Source of the DNA: an uncultured Flavobacterium sp.
GTDB taxonomy: Bacteria; Bacteroidota; Bacteroidia; Flavobacteriales; Flavobacteriaceae
Direction of reading: 5' to 3'
Assembly: GCA_943912855.1 (NCBI GenBank)
Contig: CALTVC010000010.1
Location: 62,001 to 126,000, forward strand
DNA length: 64,000 nt
Under the pieces are notes generated by a model, which ran no database searches, was not told where the DNA came from, and worked only from the letters and a program-made list of their open reading frames with translations. Below are positions 41,033 to 49,990 of this stretch, one piece after another. The stretch's first letter is position 1. Each line of letters starts with the position of its first letter. A program made the translations under genes and the position numbers.

Positions 41033-42238
41033 TTATTTCATTTCGCGTTTGTTGCCCTCGCCGTCTTCGGGTTTCATCTTGCCCAGCATCTTGTAGGCTT
41101 CATCTACATACACGTAAAAATCGTTACTGTGCGTGTCGTAATTGGTATCGGTCTTTTTGCGTTGCTTGCCCTTGGTATGCCCAAGGCGAACAATAACCAG
41201 TTTATCTTCAGGAATGCAGATAACAAACTGCCCCAGGTGTCCTCGCATGTAGTACATTTTTTTGCCCATATAGTTGTTTAACCACCAGCCGTAGCCGTAT
41301 TCCGGACTATTGGTAAAACGTGGCGTAACCATTTTGGCTACATCGGTGCTGTCTAAAACTTTAGTGTTGTTCCATTCGCCATTATGAAGGAAAAGTTTCC
41401 CAAAACGGGCAAAATCACGGGCATTACTGCCTATACAACAATAAGCTTTTTCTATGCCGTCTTTTTTATCGATTTGCCAAAGCGCGTCCTGTTCCATGCC
41501 CATCGGCTTCCAAAACTTGTCCGATACGTAGTCGCTTAGGGTTTGCCCGGTGGCTTTGGTAACTACCATTGCCAGTAGCTCAGTGGCGCCGCTTACGTAA
41601 ACAAACTCTTTGCCCGGTTCCTTAACCACAGGTACATTCAGCATGGTTTGCTCCAGGTGATCGCCAAAATAGGCGCGGGTAGTAATACTAAAGGCACTAC
41701 TATATTCCTCATCCCAGTCCAGCCCGGTAGCCATAGACGACAGGTCGCCTACGGTAAGTTTTGCAGCAAGCCCTTTGGTAAACTCCGGGAAATAATCGCC
41801 CACCTTTTGGTTCAGGCTTTTTATCTTACCTTCTTCAATCGCCTTAAACATAGCTGCCGAGGTAATACTCTTAGCCATGCTAAACGAGTTGCTTTTACTT
41901 TCGGGTCCGTAACCATCGTAATAGCTTTCGTGCCAAATGCTGTCGTTCTTTATGATGAGGTAGGCTACGGTACCAAGTTCCTTGTTGACTTCTTCAAGGC
42001 GGGTAGTACCTTTTACGTTGTTATAATCTTTGGCATTCGCCCAGGGCTGTGCAGTACCGTGCTGAATGGTACGGTTTTCAAAATGGGTATAATCATCCAG
42101 GTAAGCGGTGGTTTTACCGTGCAGGTATACCACCCGAACGGCTTTTATAAGGTAATCCACATCAAAAATATACAGCAATGCCACAATCAGGGCTATGGGC
42201 AATACAAGCCAGTACAGTAGTCTTTTCAGGAATTTCAT
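41033..42238 (-). CDS. Serine hydrolase of the class C beta-lactamase / DD-peptidase family
   Basis: A 401-residue protein with one N-terminal membrane helix (about residues 7-25). The active-site serine is in FSMAKSITSA (SxxK), the second motif is FVYVSGATELLA (Tyr-x-Ser), and the third is RGHLGQFVICIP (HxG). These are the features of the beta-lactamase/penicillin-binding-protein-related hydrolases. It is anchored in the membrane with the active site outside. The substrate may be peptidoglycan, an ester or a peptide. Confidence 0.88.
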   Translation of the reverse strand: MKFLKRLLYWLVLPIALIVALLYIFDVDYLIKAVRVVYLHGKTTAYLDDYTHFENRTIQHGTAQPWANAKDYNNVKGTTRLEEVNKELGTVAYLIIKNDSIWHESYYDGYGPESKSNSFSMAKSITSAAMFKAIEEGKIKSLNQKVGDYFPEFTKGLAAKLTVGDLSSMATGLDWDEEYSSAFSITTRAYFGDHLEQTMLNVPVVKEPGKEFVYVSGATELLAMVVTKATGQTLSDYVSDKFWKPMGMEQDALWQIDKKDGIEKAYCCIGSNARDFARFGKLFLHNGEWNNTKVLDSTDVAKMVTPRFTNSPEYGYGWWLNNYMGKKMYYMRGHLGQFVICIPEDKLVIVRLGHTKGKQRKKTDTNYDTHSNDFYVYVDEAYKMLGKMKPEDGEGNKREMK

Positions 42239-42405
42239 AAAATGAGCGGTTTCGTACGAATGTACAAATTATTTCGGATAATGTATTGCGGAGTTACCCG
42301 CTGTGCAACTCCCTGTTTGTCTGGTAGGGTAAGCAACAACAAACCATAAACAACAAACAAAAAAACCGTTACATTTACATTATCCAAAATAATCACCCCA
42401 CTAAA

Positions 42406-45252
42406 ATGAAAAAGCTGTCGGTTTTCGCACTTTTATTATGCTCTGTTGCGGCATTTTCTCAAAAAGAAAAAACAAAACCCACCATTAATAAAGACTACGC
42501 CAAGTATGTAAACCCATTTATCGGTACGGGTGGGCATGGGCATACCTTTCCCGGGGCTACCGTTCCGTTTGGCATGGTACAGCTTAGCCCTGATACCCGC
42601 ATAGACGGCAGTTGGGATGGTTGCAGTGGTTACCATTATTCAGATGGTACTATCTATGGTTTTTCGCATACCCACCTTAACGGTACAGGCTGCAGCGATT
42701 ATGGCGACATTATGCTGATGCCTACCCTGGGCGATGCTTCATTAGATAAGAACGATTATAGTTCAACATTTAAGCATGCTAATGAAACCGCTTCGGCGGG
42801 CTATTATTCGGTACTGCTGGATGATGATAACATTAAGGCAGAACTTACCGCGACCCCTCGTGTAGGTTTCCATCGCTATACCTTTAACACCGCCGGGCAA
42901 GCCAATATTATACTCGACCTTAATCACCGCGACAAACTTATTATGGGCGAAGTACGGGTTATAGACAGCAAAACCATAGAGGTGTTTCGCCGTAGTGAGG
43001 CCTGGGCACGCGACCAGTATATTTATGCCCGTATAGAGTTTAGTGCACCGGTAAAAATTACCAAAGTAAACAACAATGCCTTTGCCCCTGCCAAGGTAAC
43101 CGATACGTTTTTTGCAGGTTCGCTGCTTGGCATCAGCTTTAGTAAAGACGTAAAGAAAGGTGAAGAGTTATTGGTTAAAGTGGCACTTTCTCCTACGGGC
43201 CATGAGGGTACTGCAAAAAACATGAAAGCCGAATTACCGGGTTGGGATTTTGGCATGATAGTTAACAACGCGCAGGCACTTTGGAACAAAGAACTCGACA
43301 AAATAGAAATCACCGAAAAAGATAAAGACAAGAACACCATATTTTACACCGCGCTGTACCACACCATGATGCAGCCTAACGTGGCTATGGATGTAGATGG
43401 TCAGTACCGTGGCAGGGATAACCAGCTGCACTATGCTGAAGGCTTTACGTATTACTCGGTATTCTCGTTATGGGATACTTTTAGGGCGGCGCATCCGCTA
43501 TATACCCTGATTGACAAAAAACGTACTGCCGACTTTATCAACACCTTCCTTGCCCAGTATGAGCAGGGCGGCAGGCTACCCGTATGGGAACTTGCCAGCA
43601 ACGAAACCGACTGTATGATAGGTTACCATTCGGTAAGCGTTATGGCCGATGCTATGGCAAAAGGTATTAAAGGCTTTGATTACGAGAAAGCATTTCAGGC
43701 AGCAAAGCACAGTGCCATGCTGGACCATTTAGGGTTAAAGGCGTACAAACAAAATGGTTTTATAAGCATAGACGATGAGCACGAAAGCGTATCCAAGACC
43801 CTGGAGTATGCGTATGATGACTGGTGTATAGCCCAAATGGCATATATAAGAGGGCATGGTGAAGATTATCAATACTTTATGAAACGCAGCCAAAATTGGA
43901 AAAACCTGTTTGACCCTGCCACAAAACATATGCGCCCAAAACGCAACGGGGGCTGGGAAACGCCTTTTGACCCACGCGAAATAAACAATAACTTTACCGA
44001 AGGCAACAGCTGGCAATACAGCTTTTTTGTACCACAGGATATACAGGGTATGATAGAAGCGTATGGAGGTAATGTGGCCTTTGAGGCCAAACTCGATGAA
44101 ATGTTTAGCGCGCCAAGTACCACTACCGGTCGTGAGCAGGTAGATGTAACGGGGCTTATAGGCCAGTATGCCCATGGTAACGAACCGAGCCACCATATGG
44201 CATACCTGTACAACTATATAGGCAAACCAGAAAAGACTCAAAAATGGGTACGTTACATTTTAGACAATTTTTATAAAAACACTCCGGACGGACTTATAGG
44301 CAACGAAGACTGCGGGCAAATGAGTGCGTGGTATGTTCTTAGTAGTTTGGGTATTTATAAGGTTACTCCGGGTCAGGAAGTGTGGAGCAGCACAAAACCT
44401 TATTTTGAAAAAGCGATAATATTTCCTGATGAAAAGAGAGCTCTAACAATAACTCCTATTACAGAAACAACAAGGCTGCAAAGCCTGGACATTACGTTTT
44501 CTATTGTTAAACGGAATGTACCTGTGTACAACAAAATAGTTGCTGTTCCGGTTATAAAGGCGCCTTCAAAATCTTTTACAGGAAGCATGGATGTAACGTT
44601 TGAGAGTAGCAGCCCTTCGGATAAAATTTACTATAGGGTATATAATATTTTCGATTCCTATCTGCCGGAATTTATCATGTATGAAGCTCCGGTAAGAATT
44701 ACTCAGGGTTTGCCTTTAGTTGAATTTTATGCTGAGAGGAGTGGTAAGAGGAGTAACACTATTAGTACGAGATTCTTTAAAAGACCAAACAACTATACCA
44801 TATCCATAACATCGAAATATGATAAGCAGTACTCTGCCGGTGGTGCCGATGGTTTGCTTGATGGCATACACGGCAGTACCAACTGGCGTAAGGGCGACTG
44901 GCAGGGCTATCAGGGTCAGGATTTTGAAGCGGTTATAGACTTACAGAAACTACAGCACGTGCAAAGTGTAACCGCATCGTTTTTACAGGATACCCGTGCC
45001 TGGATTGTATTGCCAATAAGAGTGGAGTTTTTAACTTCTACAGACGGTGTTACCTTTACTCCTGCAGGTACTGTAACCCATACGGTAGATCCGCATGATT
45101 ATGAAGTGCAGCTAAAAGAACTAAGCACCAACCTGAATACCAAAGCCCGATATATAAAAGTTAAGGCATATAACTTTGGTACGTTACCACAATGGCACCA
45201 GGGCGCGGGAGGCGAAGCCTATATTTTTATAGATGAGATTACGGTAAAGTAA
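42406..45252 (+). CDS. Alpha-1,2-mannosidase, glycoside hydrolase family 92
   Basis: A 948-residue enzyme with a signal peptide (LLLCSVAAFSQ). The GH92 core shows GTGGHGHTFPGATVPFGMVQ (about residues 40-59), GFSHTHLNGTGCSDYGDI (about 85-102) and the catalytic-region stretch GNEDCGQMSAWYVLSSLGIY (about 630-649). The C-terminal ~150 residues form a discoidin/F5_8-type carbohydrate-binding domain (AVIDLQKLQHVQSVTASFLQ). A ~140-residue middle part (about 665-803) resembles a chitobiase-like beta domain and has unlike codon use (8 of 9 Arg codons AGA/AGG). GH92 enzymes release mannose from N-glycans or mannans. It is not part of an obvious SusCD locus. Confidence 0.93.
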   Translation: MKKLSVFALLLCSVAAFSQKEKTKPTINKDYAKYVNPFIGTGGHGHTFPGATVPFGMVQLSPDTRIDGSWDGCSGYHYSDGTIYGFSHTHLNGTGCSDYGDIMLMPTLGDASLDKNDYSSTFKHANETASAGYYSVLLDDDNIKAELTATPRVGFHRYTFNTAGQANIILDLNHRDKLIMGEVRVIDSKTIEVFRRSEAWARDQYIYARIEFSAPVKITKVNNNAFAPAKVTDTFFAGSLLGISFSKDVKKGEELLVKVALSPTGHEGTAKNMKAELPGWDFGMIVNNAQALWNKELDKIEITEKDKDKNTIFYTALYHTMMQPNVAMDVDGQYRGRDNQLHYAEGFTYYSVFSLWDTFRAAHPLYTLIDKKRTADFINTFLAQYEQGGRLPVWELASNETDCMIGYHSVSVMADAMAKGIKGFDYEKAFQAAKHSAMLDHLGLKAYKQNGFISIDDEHESVSKTLEYAYDDWCIAQMAYIRGHGEDYQYFMKRSQNWKNLFDPATKHMRPKRNGGWETPFDPREINNNFTEGNSWQYSFFVPQDIQGMIEAYGGNVAFEAKLDEMFSAPSTTTGREQVDVTGLIGQYAHGNEPSHHMAYLYNYIGKPEKTQKWVRYILDNFYKNTPDGLIGNEDCGQMSAWYVLSSLGIYKVTPGQEVWSSTKPYFEKAIIFPDEKRALTITPITETTRLQSLDITFSIVKRNVPVYNKIVAVPVIKAPSKSFTGSMDVTFESSSPSDKIYYRVYNIFDSYLPEFIMYEAPVRITQGLPLVEFYAERSGKRSNTISTRFFKRPNNYTISITSKYDKQYSAGGADGLLDGIHGSTNWRKGDWQGYQGQDFEAVIDLQKLQHVQSVTASFLQDTRAWIVLPIRVEFLTSTDGVTFTPAGTVTHTVDPHDYEVQLKELSTNLNTKARYIKVKAYNFGTLPQWHQGAGGEAYIFIDEITVK

Positions 45253-45255
45253 CAC

Positions 45256-47298
45256 CTAGGTGGTATTGTTTTTCTTATCCCCACCCGGGAAGAAAAACGA
45301 CATAGGCTTACGTTTAAAGTATTTCCAGATGCCTCTGCTCACAGCCCAAAATTCGGTCAGAGGAATGTTTCGCGAACGAAATGCCAATGACATGCTCAGG
45401 CTGAAACTCACCAGGAAGTTTACAAGCCCTATGAGTACAATACCTACGCATGCCCAGATAATCATTTCGGTACTGATGTTGTAATTGGCTCCATATAAGG
45501 CTAAAGCCAAATTTCCGCTGGCAAAGGTAATGTGTCTGATATCCAGGTTGAGTCCCAGAAATGCTCCGATGGAAGCTGTACTTCCCATGAATACCCCAAA
45601 CCAAAAGTTACTTATTATGCCTGCCCACTTACGTTCGTACCAACCTGCTATCTTTTTGGCACGTGTACGCCCAAAGGTTTTCTTTAGAAGGGGGTGTTCG
45701 GCGATGCGGTAATACATGTGTCTGAATTTATCTCTGTTTGCCACACTACCCGCTATAATACCCGACAGAAACAGGAATACACCCGCTATGGCGGCATGCA
45801 GTATGGCAAGTGAATGGATAGGGCTGAGGTCAAACAGTAGTACATCCCACTTGGTAAGCGCTATGTTATAATGGAAGGTAATGTCTATGAGCCAAATGCC
45901 TAGCCACGATACCGGGAATGCTACGAGTACATTACCTACAAAGGCTATGAACTGCGACCGGAACACTCTGGCGAAGAATGTTGCAAAAGCACGGTGCTTT
46001 TCGTCCTCGCCCAGGGCATTATCTTTTTGGTCGCGTTCCAGCGCGCGGATAAGAGCCGTTGCTGTCATTGCAGGTTGTTTTGTAGCCAGGGTAAAACCGA
46101 GTACGTATATGGCTATGAAACCAAAGGCGTAGTTAAGGCTGTAAAAGAACGCGTGCCCAAAGGCGCTGGTATCTATTTTGCCCAACATCACTTTAATGAT
46201 ACACAGTATACCTACAATAATACCACCACCTGAAGCCGCCCACAGCATCCTGAAATATTCTCCTACGGTTTTGGTAATGTAATGTTCACCGGTATTGGCA
46301 GTGTGTTGGGTAACCTCATACGAAATCAGTTGGGTACTTTCGCCCACAAGTCCGCGTACGTTGTTTTTTATACAGTTGTAAGTAATCAGATTAAGCGATA
46401 GCCGAATGGTATCGCAGCGTGCCTCCTCTTCTTCAGATATGGCAAGCAGGGGCAGGAGTACTTCCAGGCGTTCCAGCTGCTGGCGCATACGCAGCAGGTT
46501 TTGGTTAACCCGAAGCGATATACCGTATTTATTACTGTTTTTAAACGCATTATGTACATAATCCCGGCACTGGTGCAGGAGTACCATAATTTGCCTGTAG
46601 CTAATATCATCCGGAGAAACATAGTTCTTTTGTTCCTCAAGAAGCCTTTCTGTAAGTATACTGAACTCTTTTTGTATGGCTATGAACGGACTTTCCAGGT
46701 TTTCGTATTCCGGTACCATTTGCATCACGTCGGTTTCCAGGGCACGACCACCTATGCGCTGTATGAGGACTTTCATGGCAAAAAGTAGTTCGGTAAGCGG
46801 GCTATTGGCATTGTCTGAAACATATAACGAATGAAATCCCAGCGCATCAAATAAACCCTCAAGTTCATCCATAGGAATTTTACTAATCCACTCTGGGTCG
46901 GTTTTCAGGTAAAAGACCTGGTTCAGTACATATTCAAGTGAATCTTTTGGAGGCTGGTCAGGGATAATCTTGCTCAGCAGCCTTTTCTTTACTTCAAAAA
47001 AGAAATCAGAATCGGCAAGAATACCGGCATCGGTAAGAATACGGCTGAATTTCTTTTGCTTAATGAGCCCTTTAATGTAAAAGGACAACCCCATGCGATA
47101 ACGCTCGTTTCCGGAAAGTAAAGTAAGAAGAGGTTCCAGGCGTACCTGAGTATGAGATTTTCGAGGGCGTATGAGTGCTACGAGTTCGGCCAGGAGGTCT
47201 ACCTCTTCCGCTTTGTACTCCCATAAGTTGTTCTCGTCAAAATTATGTTTAAAGAAATCATCAAGAGAGTTTATAGCATTGGTATTCCTGAACTTCAT
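45256..47298 (-). CDS. Gcr-family integral membrane protein (annotated as site-specific recombinase)
   Basis: A 680-residue protein. The N-terminal half is soluble and helical; the C-terminal half holds about six membrane helices (e.g. GGGIIVGILCIIKVMLG; FGFIAIYVLGFTLATKQPAMTATALI; FSLSMSLAFRSRNIPL). The pattern matches the SpecificRecomb/Gcr family first described in Neisseria. Although the family carries the name of a recombinase, no known recombinase motifs are visible and membrane residence makes that unlikely. It converges with the GH92 gene with only a three-base gap and no terminator. Confidence 0.8.
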   Translation of the reverse strand: MKFRNTNAINSLDDFFKHNFDENNLWEYKAEEVDLLAELVALIRPRKSHTQVRLEPLLTLLSGNERYRMGLSFYIKGLIKQKKFSRILTDAGILADSDFFFEVKKRLLSKIIPDQPPKDSLEYVLNQVFYLKTDPEWISKIPMDELEGLFDALGFHSLYVSDNANSPLTELLFAMKVLIQRIGGRALETDVMQMVPEYENLESPFIAIQKEFSILTERLLEEQKNYVSPDDISYRQIMVLLHQCRDYVHNAFKNSNKYGISLRVNQNLLRMRQQLERLEVLLPLLAISEEEEARCDTIRLSLNLITYNCIKNNVRGLVGESTQLISYEVTQHTANTGEHYITKTVGEYFRMLWAASGGGIIVGILCIIKVMLGKIDTSAFGHAFFYSLNYAFGFIAIYVLGFTLATKQPAMTATALIRALERDQKDNALGEDEKHRAFATFFARVFRSQFIAFVGNVLVAFPVSWLGIWLIDITFHYNIALTKWDVLLFDLSPIHSLAILHAAIAGVFLFLSGIIAGSVANRDKFRHMYYRIAEHPLLKKTFGRTRAKKIAGWYERKWAGIISNFWFGVFMGSTASIGAFLGLNLDIRHITFASGNLALALYGANYNISTEMIIWACVGIVLIGLVNFLVSFSLSMSLAFRSRNIPLTEFWAVSRGIWKYFKRKPMSFFFPGGDKKNNTT

Positions 47299-47438
47299 AA
47301 GCGTTAATAGGGTTAGTATTCGTAAAGATAATAATTAGTGATGTAATGCCTGTAATTACACGTAAGTTTTAGGATTTGGTTAAGGGGTGTGTAATGTGTT
47401 AAAATTATTATATTTACATAAAGTACACCAACCATAAT

Positions 47439-48308
47439 ATGGGAAACATAGCAACTGACACAACCCAGCAAATACAACTACTTACCGGAAGAGGAATGAT
47501 TCTCGACTATGACGATGCAAAAGCGAAAGAGATTTTGTTAGACATAGGATATTATAGGTTAGGATTTTACTGGCACCCTTTTGAAAAGGATAAAGAGCAC
47601 AATTTTCAGCCAGGTACTAAGTTTTCAGATGCTGTTACGCTTTATTACCTTGATGTTGATTTAAGAAACCTATTACTCAAATATATCAATAGGATTGAAA
47701 TAAATTTCAGGACGAAGCTTGTGTACTATGTGTCTAACAAGTATAAAACTTCACCTACCTGGTTTATTGATCCTAAAGTAATGCATTCAGGTTTTATAGC
47801 AGAAATCGGTAAGCACTATAATGACAGCTTTAAGAAAAATAACAAAACTATTCTACAGCATCATCGTAATAACATCAATGACAAGTATGCACCGGCATGG
47901 AAAACACTTGAGTTCTTCACGTTTGGAACAAGCTTAAAGATTTTTAAATGCTTAAATGAAACTGACATCAAGGAGGAAATCTCTAATGAGTACGGAATAA
48001 AGAACTTATCTAAGTTTACAAACATAATGGAAACTATAGTGTATGTACGAAATACCTGTGCCCATGGCGGAGTATTATTTGATTTTCAAACACCACGTGG
48101 TATCGCTTTACTACCACATATATCTTTTAATAACGGTAATAGAAACTCTTTAGATTCTGCAATCAAAATTACGCTTTGTATCCTTGAGCAAATTTCAGTT
48201 ACTAGAAAACAAGAGATGGAACGATCAATAAGAACATTGTTTGAAAAACATAAAAATAATGATGCTATAAAATCTATAATTGAACAAAAAATAGAATTTG
48301 TTTTTTGA
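47439..48308 (+). CDS. Abi-family (Abi_2/HEPN) protein, possible phage defence
   Basis: A 289-residue protein of the Abi_2 (AbiD/AbiF) type. The N-terminal region (TTQQIQLLTGRGMILDYDDA, LDIGYYRLGFYWHPF, YYLDVDLRNLLLKYINRIEINFRTKL) is typical of the family, and the C-terminal HEPN motif is VRNTCAHGG (Arg-x4-His). AT-rich codon use (AGA, AGG, ATA) differs from its neighbours, which supports horizontal acquisition. Abi proteins may cleave RNA and stop phage growth by harming the host cell; here that is inferred from the family. Confidence 0.82.
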   Translation: MGNIATDTTQQIQLLTGRGMILDYDDAKAKEILLDIGYYRLGFYWHPFEKDKEHNFQPGTKFSDAVTLYYLDVDLRNLLLKYINRIEINFRTKLVYYVSNKYKTSPTWFIDPKVMHSGFIAEIGKHYNDSFKKNNKTILQHHRNNINDKYAPAWKTLEFFTFGTSLKIFKCLNETDIKEEISNEYGIKNLSKFTNIMETIVYVRNTCAHGGVLFDFQTPRGIALLPHISFNNGNRNSLDSAIKITLCILEQISVTRKQEMERSIRTLFEKHKNNDAIKSIIEQKIEFVF

Positions 48309-48336
48309 AAACATGATGTTTTTTCAAAGTATTTTG

Positions 48337-48344
48337 TACCTTTG
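48337..48344 (+). promoter_or_regulatory. Promoter -7 element of a probable small RNA
   Basis: TACCTTTG, a perfect TAnnTTTG match in a gap with no downstream protein gene on the plus strand. Confidence 0.6.
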
Positions 48345-48349
48345 CAAAG

Positions 48350-48432
48350 TAAAAGTGCCCTATTATTCATTTATGCTTTAATGCGGCACTCTAAAAAAAT
48401 ATTTCTAAACCCGGACTTGCTCTGGGTTTTTT
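48350..48432 (+). ncRNA. Probable small RNA (~80 nt) with its own promoter and terminator
   Basis: Starting a few bases after the -7 element, the sequence can fold into a stem AGTGCC / GGCACT (48354-48359 and 48385-48390) with an inner CATT/AATG pair, then a terminator: stem AAACCCGG / CTGGGTTT (48407-48414 and 48422-48429) with a seven-base loop and T6. It lies between an Abi gene and a converging MocR gene. I recognise no known RNA family. The terminator hairpin could also serve as a weak end for the minus-strand gene. Confidence 0.5.
48407..48432 (+). terminator. Terminator of the probable small RNA
   Basis: Eight-base stem with one G-U pair, seven-base loop and a T6 tail on the plus strand. 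Confidence 0.7.
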
Positions 48433-48437
48433 CGTTT

Positions 48438-49925
48438 TTATACTGTATTAATCCTACTTAGTGCATCCTTTAAAACCACTACAATCCTTTCCATTTCTTC
48501 CACAGAAAAATGCCCGAAGCCAAGCCGTGTAGCGGTTAGAGTTTTGGTTTGATATAGTATTGTTTTCGGCAAAAATACCCCCTTTATGGCACATTCTTTC
48601 TGGAAAGCGATAAGGTTAAAACTGTCCAGCCACTCCACCCATATAGCGAGTCCCTGGGCAGGTATAGCGTATTTTATCTTCCCTTTAAGATGCTTATCCA
48701 GTAGTGACACGAAATAATCACGTCGTTCTTTATAGTGCTTTTTGTTCTTCTTAGAAAGGCGGTGCACGTCACCCTCTGTTATCCATTCGGTTAGGGTGAG
48801 TTCTTTAATGGAATCTATGCTTGGTTCCAGCAGGTTTTTATGCTTATTTAGCTCAGTAATAAAAGCAGCCGGCCCTGTAACAAACCCTATACCAAAGCCC
48901 GAAGGCAACAATTTACCAAATGATCCGCAGTACACCACCCTGCCGTTATAATCAAGGGCGGCAAGTGGCAGCACAGGATTATTATCATAATTAAAATCAT
49001 AATCGTAATCATCTTCCAAGATAACAAATCCGTACTCATCGGCTAGCTGAAGGAGTTCCATTCTACGCTTGGCGCTCAGGGGCGTATTGGTAGGATAATG
49101 ATAGTTAGACGTAAGATACAGCATTCGTATCGACTGCTCCTTACACAGGTTTTTCAGGTGTTTTGTGCTGATACCATTTTTGTCAATTGGTATGGGAATA
49201 ATTTGAGCCCCGGCATCGGCAAGCACCATATTGGTTGCATAATATCCCGGAGTTGCCACCACTACTTTATCGCCTTTAGCTATAAGCAACTTTATTATGA
49301 GGTATAATGCCGTTTCATGGTTGTTAGTGGTAAGTAGGTTGCTTGTAGCAATATGTAAGCCTCTTGTAAGGTTAAGGTAGTTAGAAAGTTGGGTTTTAAA
49401 GTTGAGGTGTAATGCCTGTTGTTGCTTACTGTTGTCTTTTGAGTTGTTTTTTTTTAACTGAGATGCATACAGCCTGCCTATGGCATCGGCAGGAAGTAAT
49501 CGGGGGTCGGGCTGACCGTCGTTAAAAGAATGTTGAAGCGTACTAACTTCAACCGGATTTTCTAACAGTGCTGATTGCGCAAAGCTGAACCCTGTACTTA
49601 TTCCCTCTGTTTTCTGAGATGCGATGACTGGTTTTTCTGCCCTGTTGGTTTTATTCGGCTTAGATAAGATGAATGTTCCTTTATTGGGTAAAATCTCTAT
49701 CCATCCCTGCGATTCCAGGTCTTCAAACGCTTTAATGAGCGTATTGCGGTTTATGCCTAATGCTTTGCATAGCAGTCGTGTACCGGGTAATTTGGTACCT
49801 TCGGGCAGTAGCCCCATTTGTATTGCCTTGATAAACTCAAATACAATTTGCAGATACAATGCCGTGGCATCGTTTGGCTTTAGCTGAATGAAGCTCTTAA
49901 AAGGAATTTGAACCGGACCACCCAT
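48438..49925 (-). CDS. MocR/PdxR-family transcriptional regulator (GntR HTH + aminotransferase domain)
   Basis: A 495-residue regulator. The N-terminal ~75 residues are a GntR winged helix (YLQIVFEFIKAIQMGLLPEG ... RLLCKALGINRNTLIKAFEDLE). The rest is a class I aminotransferase fold with the PLP-binding region (SFGKLLPSGFGIGFV, Lys in SFGKLLPSG). MocR proteins bind PLP or amines and control nearby genes, often divergent ones. A palindrome in the 65-bp divergent gap fits as its operator (see 49948-49969), so it probably regulates itself and the TonB-dependent receptor gene. Confidence 0.9.
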   Translation of the reverse strand: MGGPVQIPFKSFIQLKPNDATALYLQIVFEFIKAIQMGLLPEGTKLPGTRLLCKALGINRNTLIKAFEDLESQGWIEILPNKGTFILSKPNKTNRAEKPVIASQKTEGISTGFSFAQSALLENPVEVSTLQHSFNDGQPDPRLLPADAIGRLYASQLKKNNSKDNSKQQQALHLNFKTQLSNYLNLTRGLHIATSNLLTTNNHETALYLIIKLLIAKGDKVVVATPGYYATNMVLADAGAQIIPIPIDKNGISTKHLKNLCKEQSIRMLYLTSNYHYPTNTPLSAKRRMELLQLADEYGFVILEDDYDYDFNYDNNPVLPLAALDYNGRVVYCGSFGKLLPSGFGIGFVTGPAAFITELNKHKNLLEPSIDSIKELTLTEWITEGDVHRLSKKNKKHYKERRDYFVSLLDKHLKGKIKYAIPAQGLAIWVEWLDSFNLIAFQKECAIKGVFLPKTILYQTKTLTATRLGFGHFSVEEMERIVVVLKDALSRINTV

Positions 49926-49947
49926 TATTCTTAAACTGGTATACTTT

Positions 49948-49969
49948 AGTAGTACGGCAAGGTACTACT
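49948..49969. promoter_or_regulatory. Palindromic operator between the MocR and TonB-receptor genes
   Basis: Perfect inverted repeat AGTAGTAC-N6-GTACTACT (arms 49948-49955 and 49962-49969). It overlaps the first bases of the -7 element of the receptor gene, so a bound regulator would control its promoter. Confidence 0.6.
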
Positions 49970-49973
49970 TTTG
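49966..49973 (+). promoter_or_regulatory. TonB-dependent receptor promoter -7 element
   Basis: TACTTTTG, a perfect TAnnTTTG match 17 bp before the receptor ATG, overlapping the palindrome at 49948-49969. Confidence 0.65.
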
Positions 49974-49990
49974 GCAAAATTTTAAACCAG

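Noticed and set aside
45256..47298. Active site-specific recombinase
   Set aside because: The Gcr family bears the name, but the protein has many membrane helices and no recombinase catalytic motif.
48337..48432. Reading the RNA hairpin as a terminator of the MocR gene only
   Set aside because: On the minus strand there is no immediate T run, while the plus strand has T6 and a promoter; a small RNA is the better reading, though not proven.
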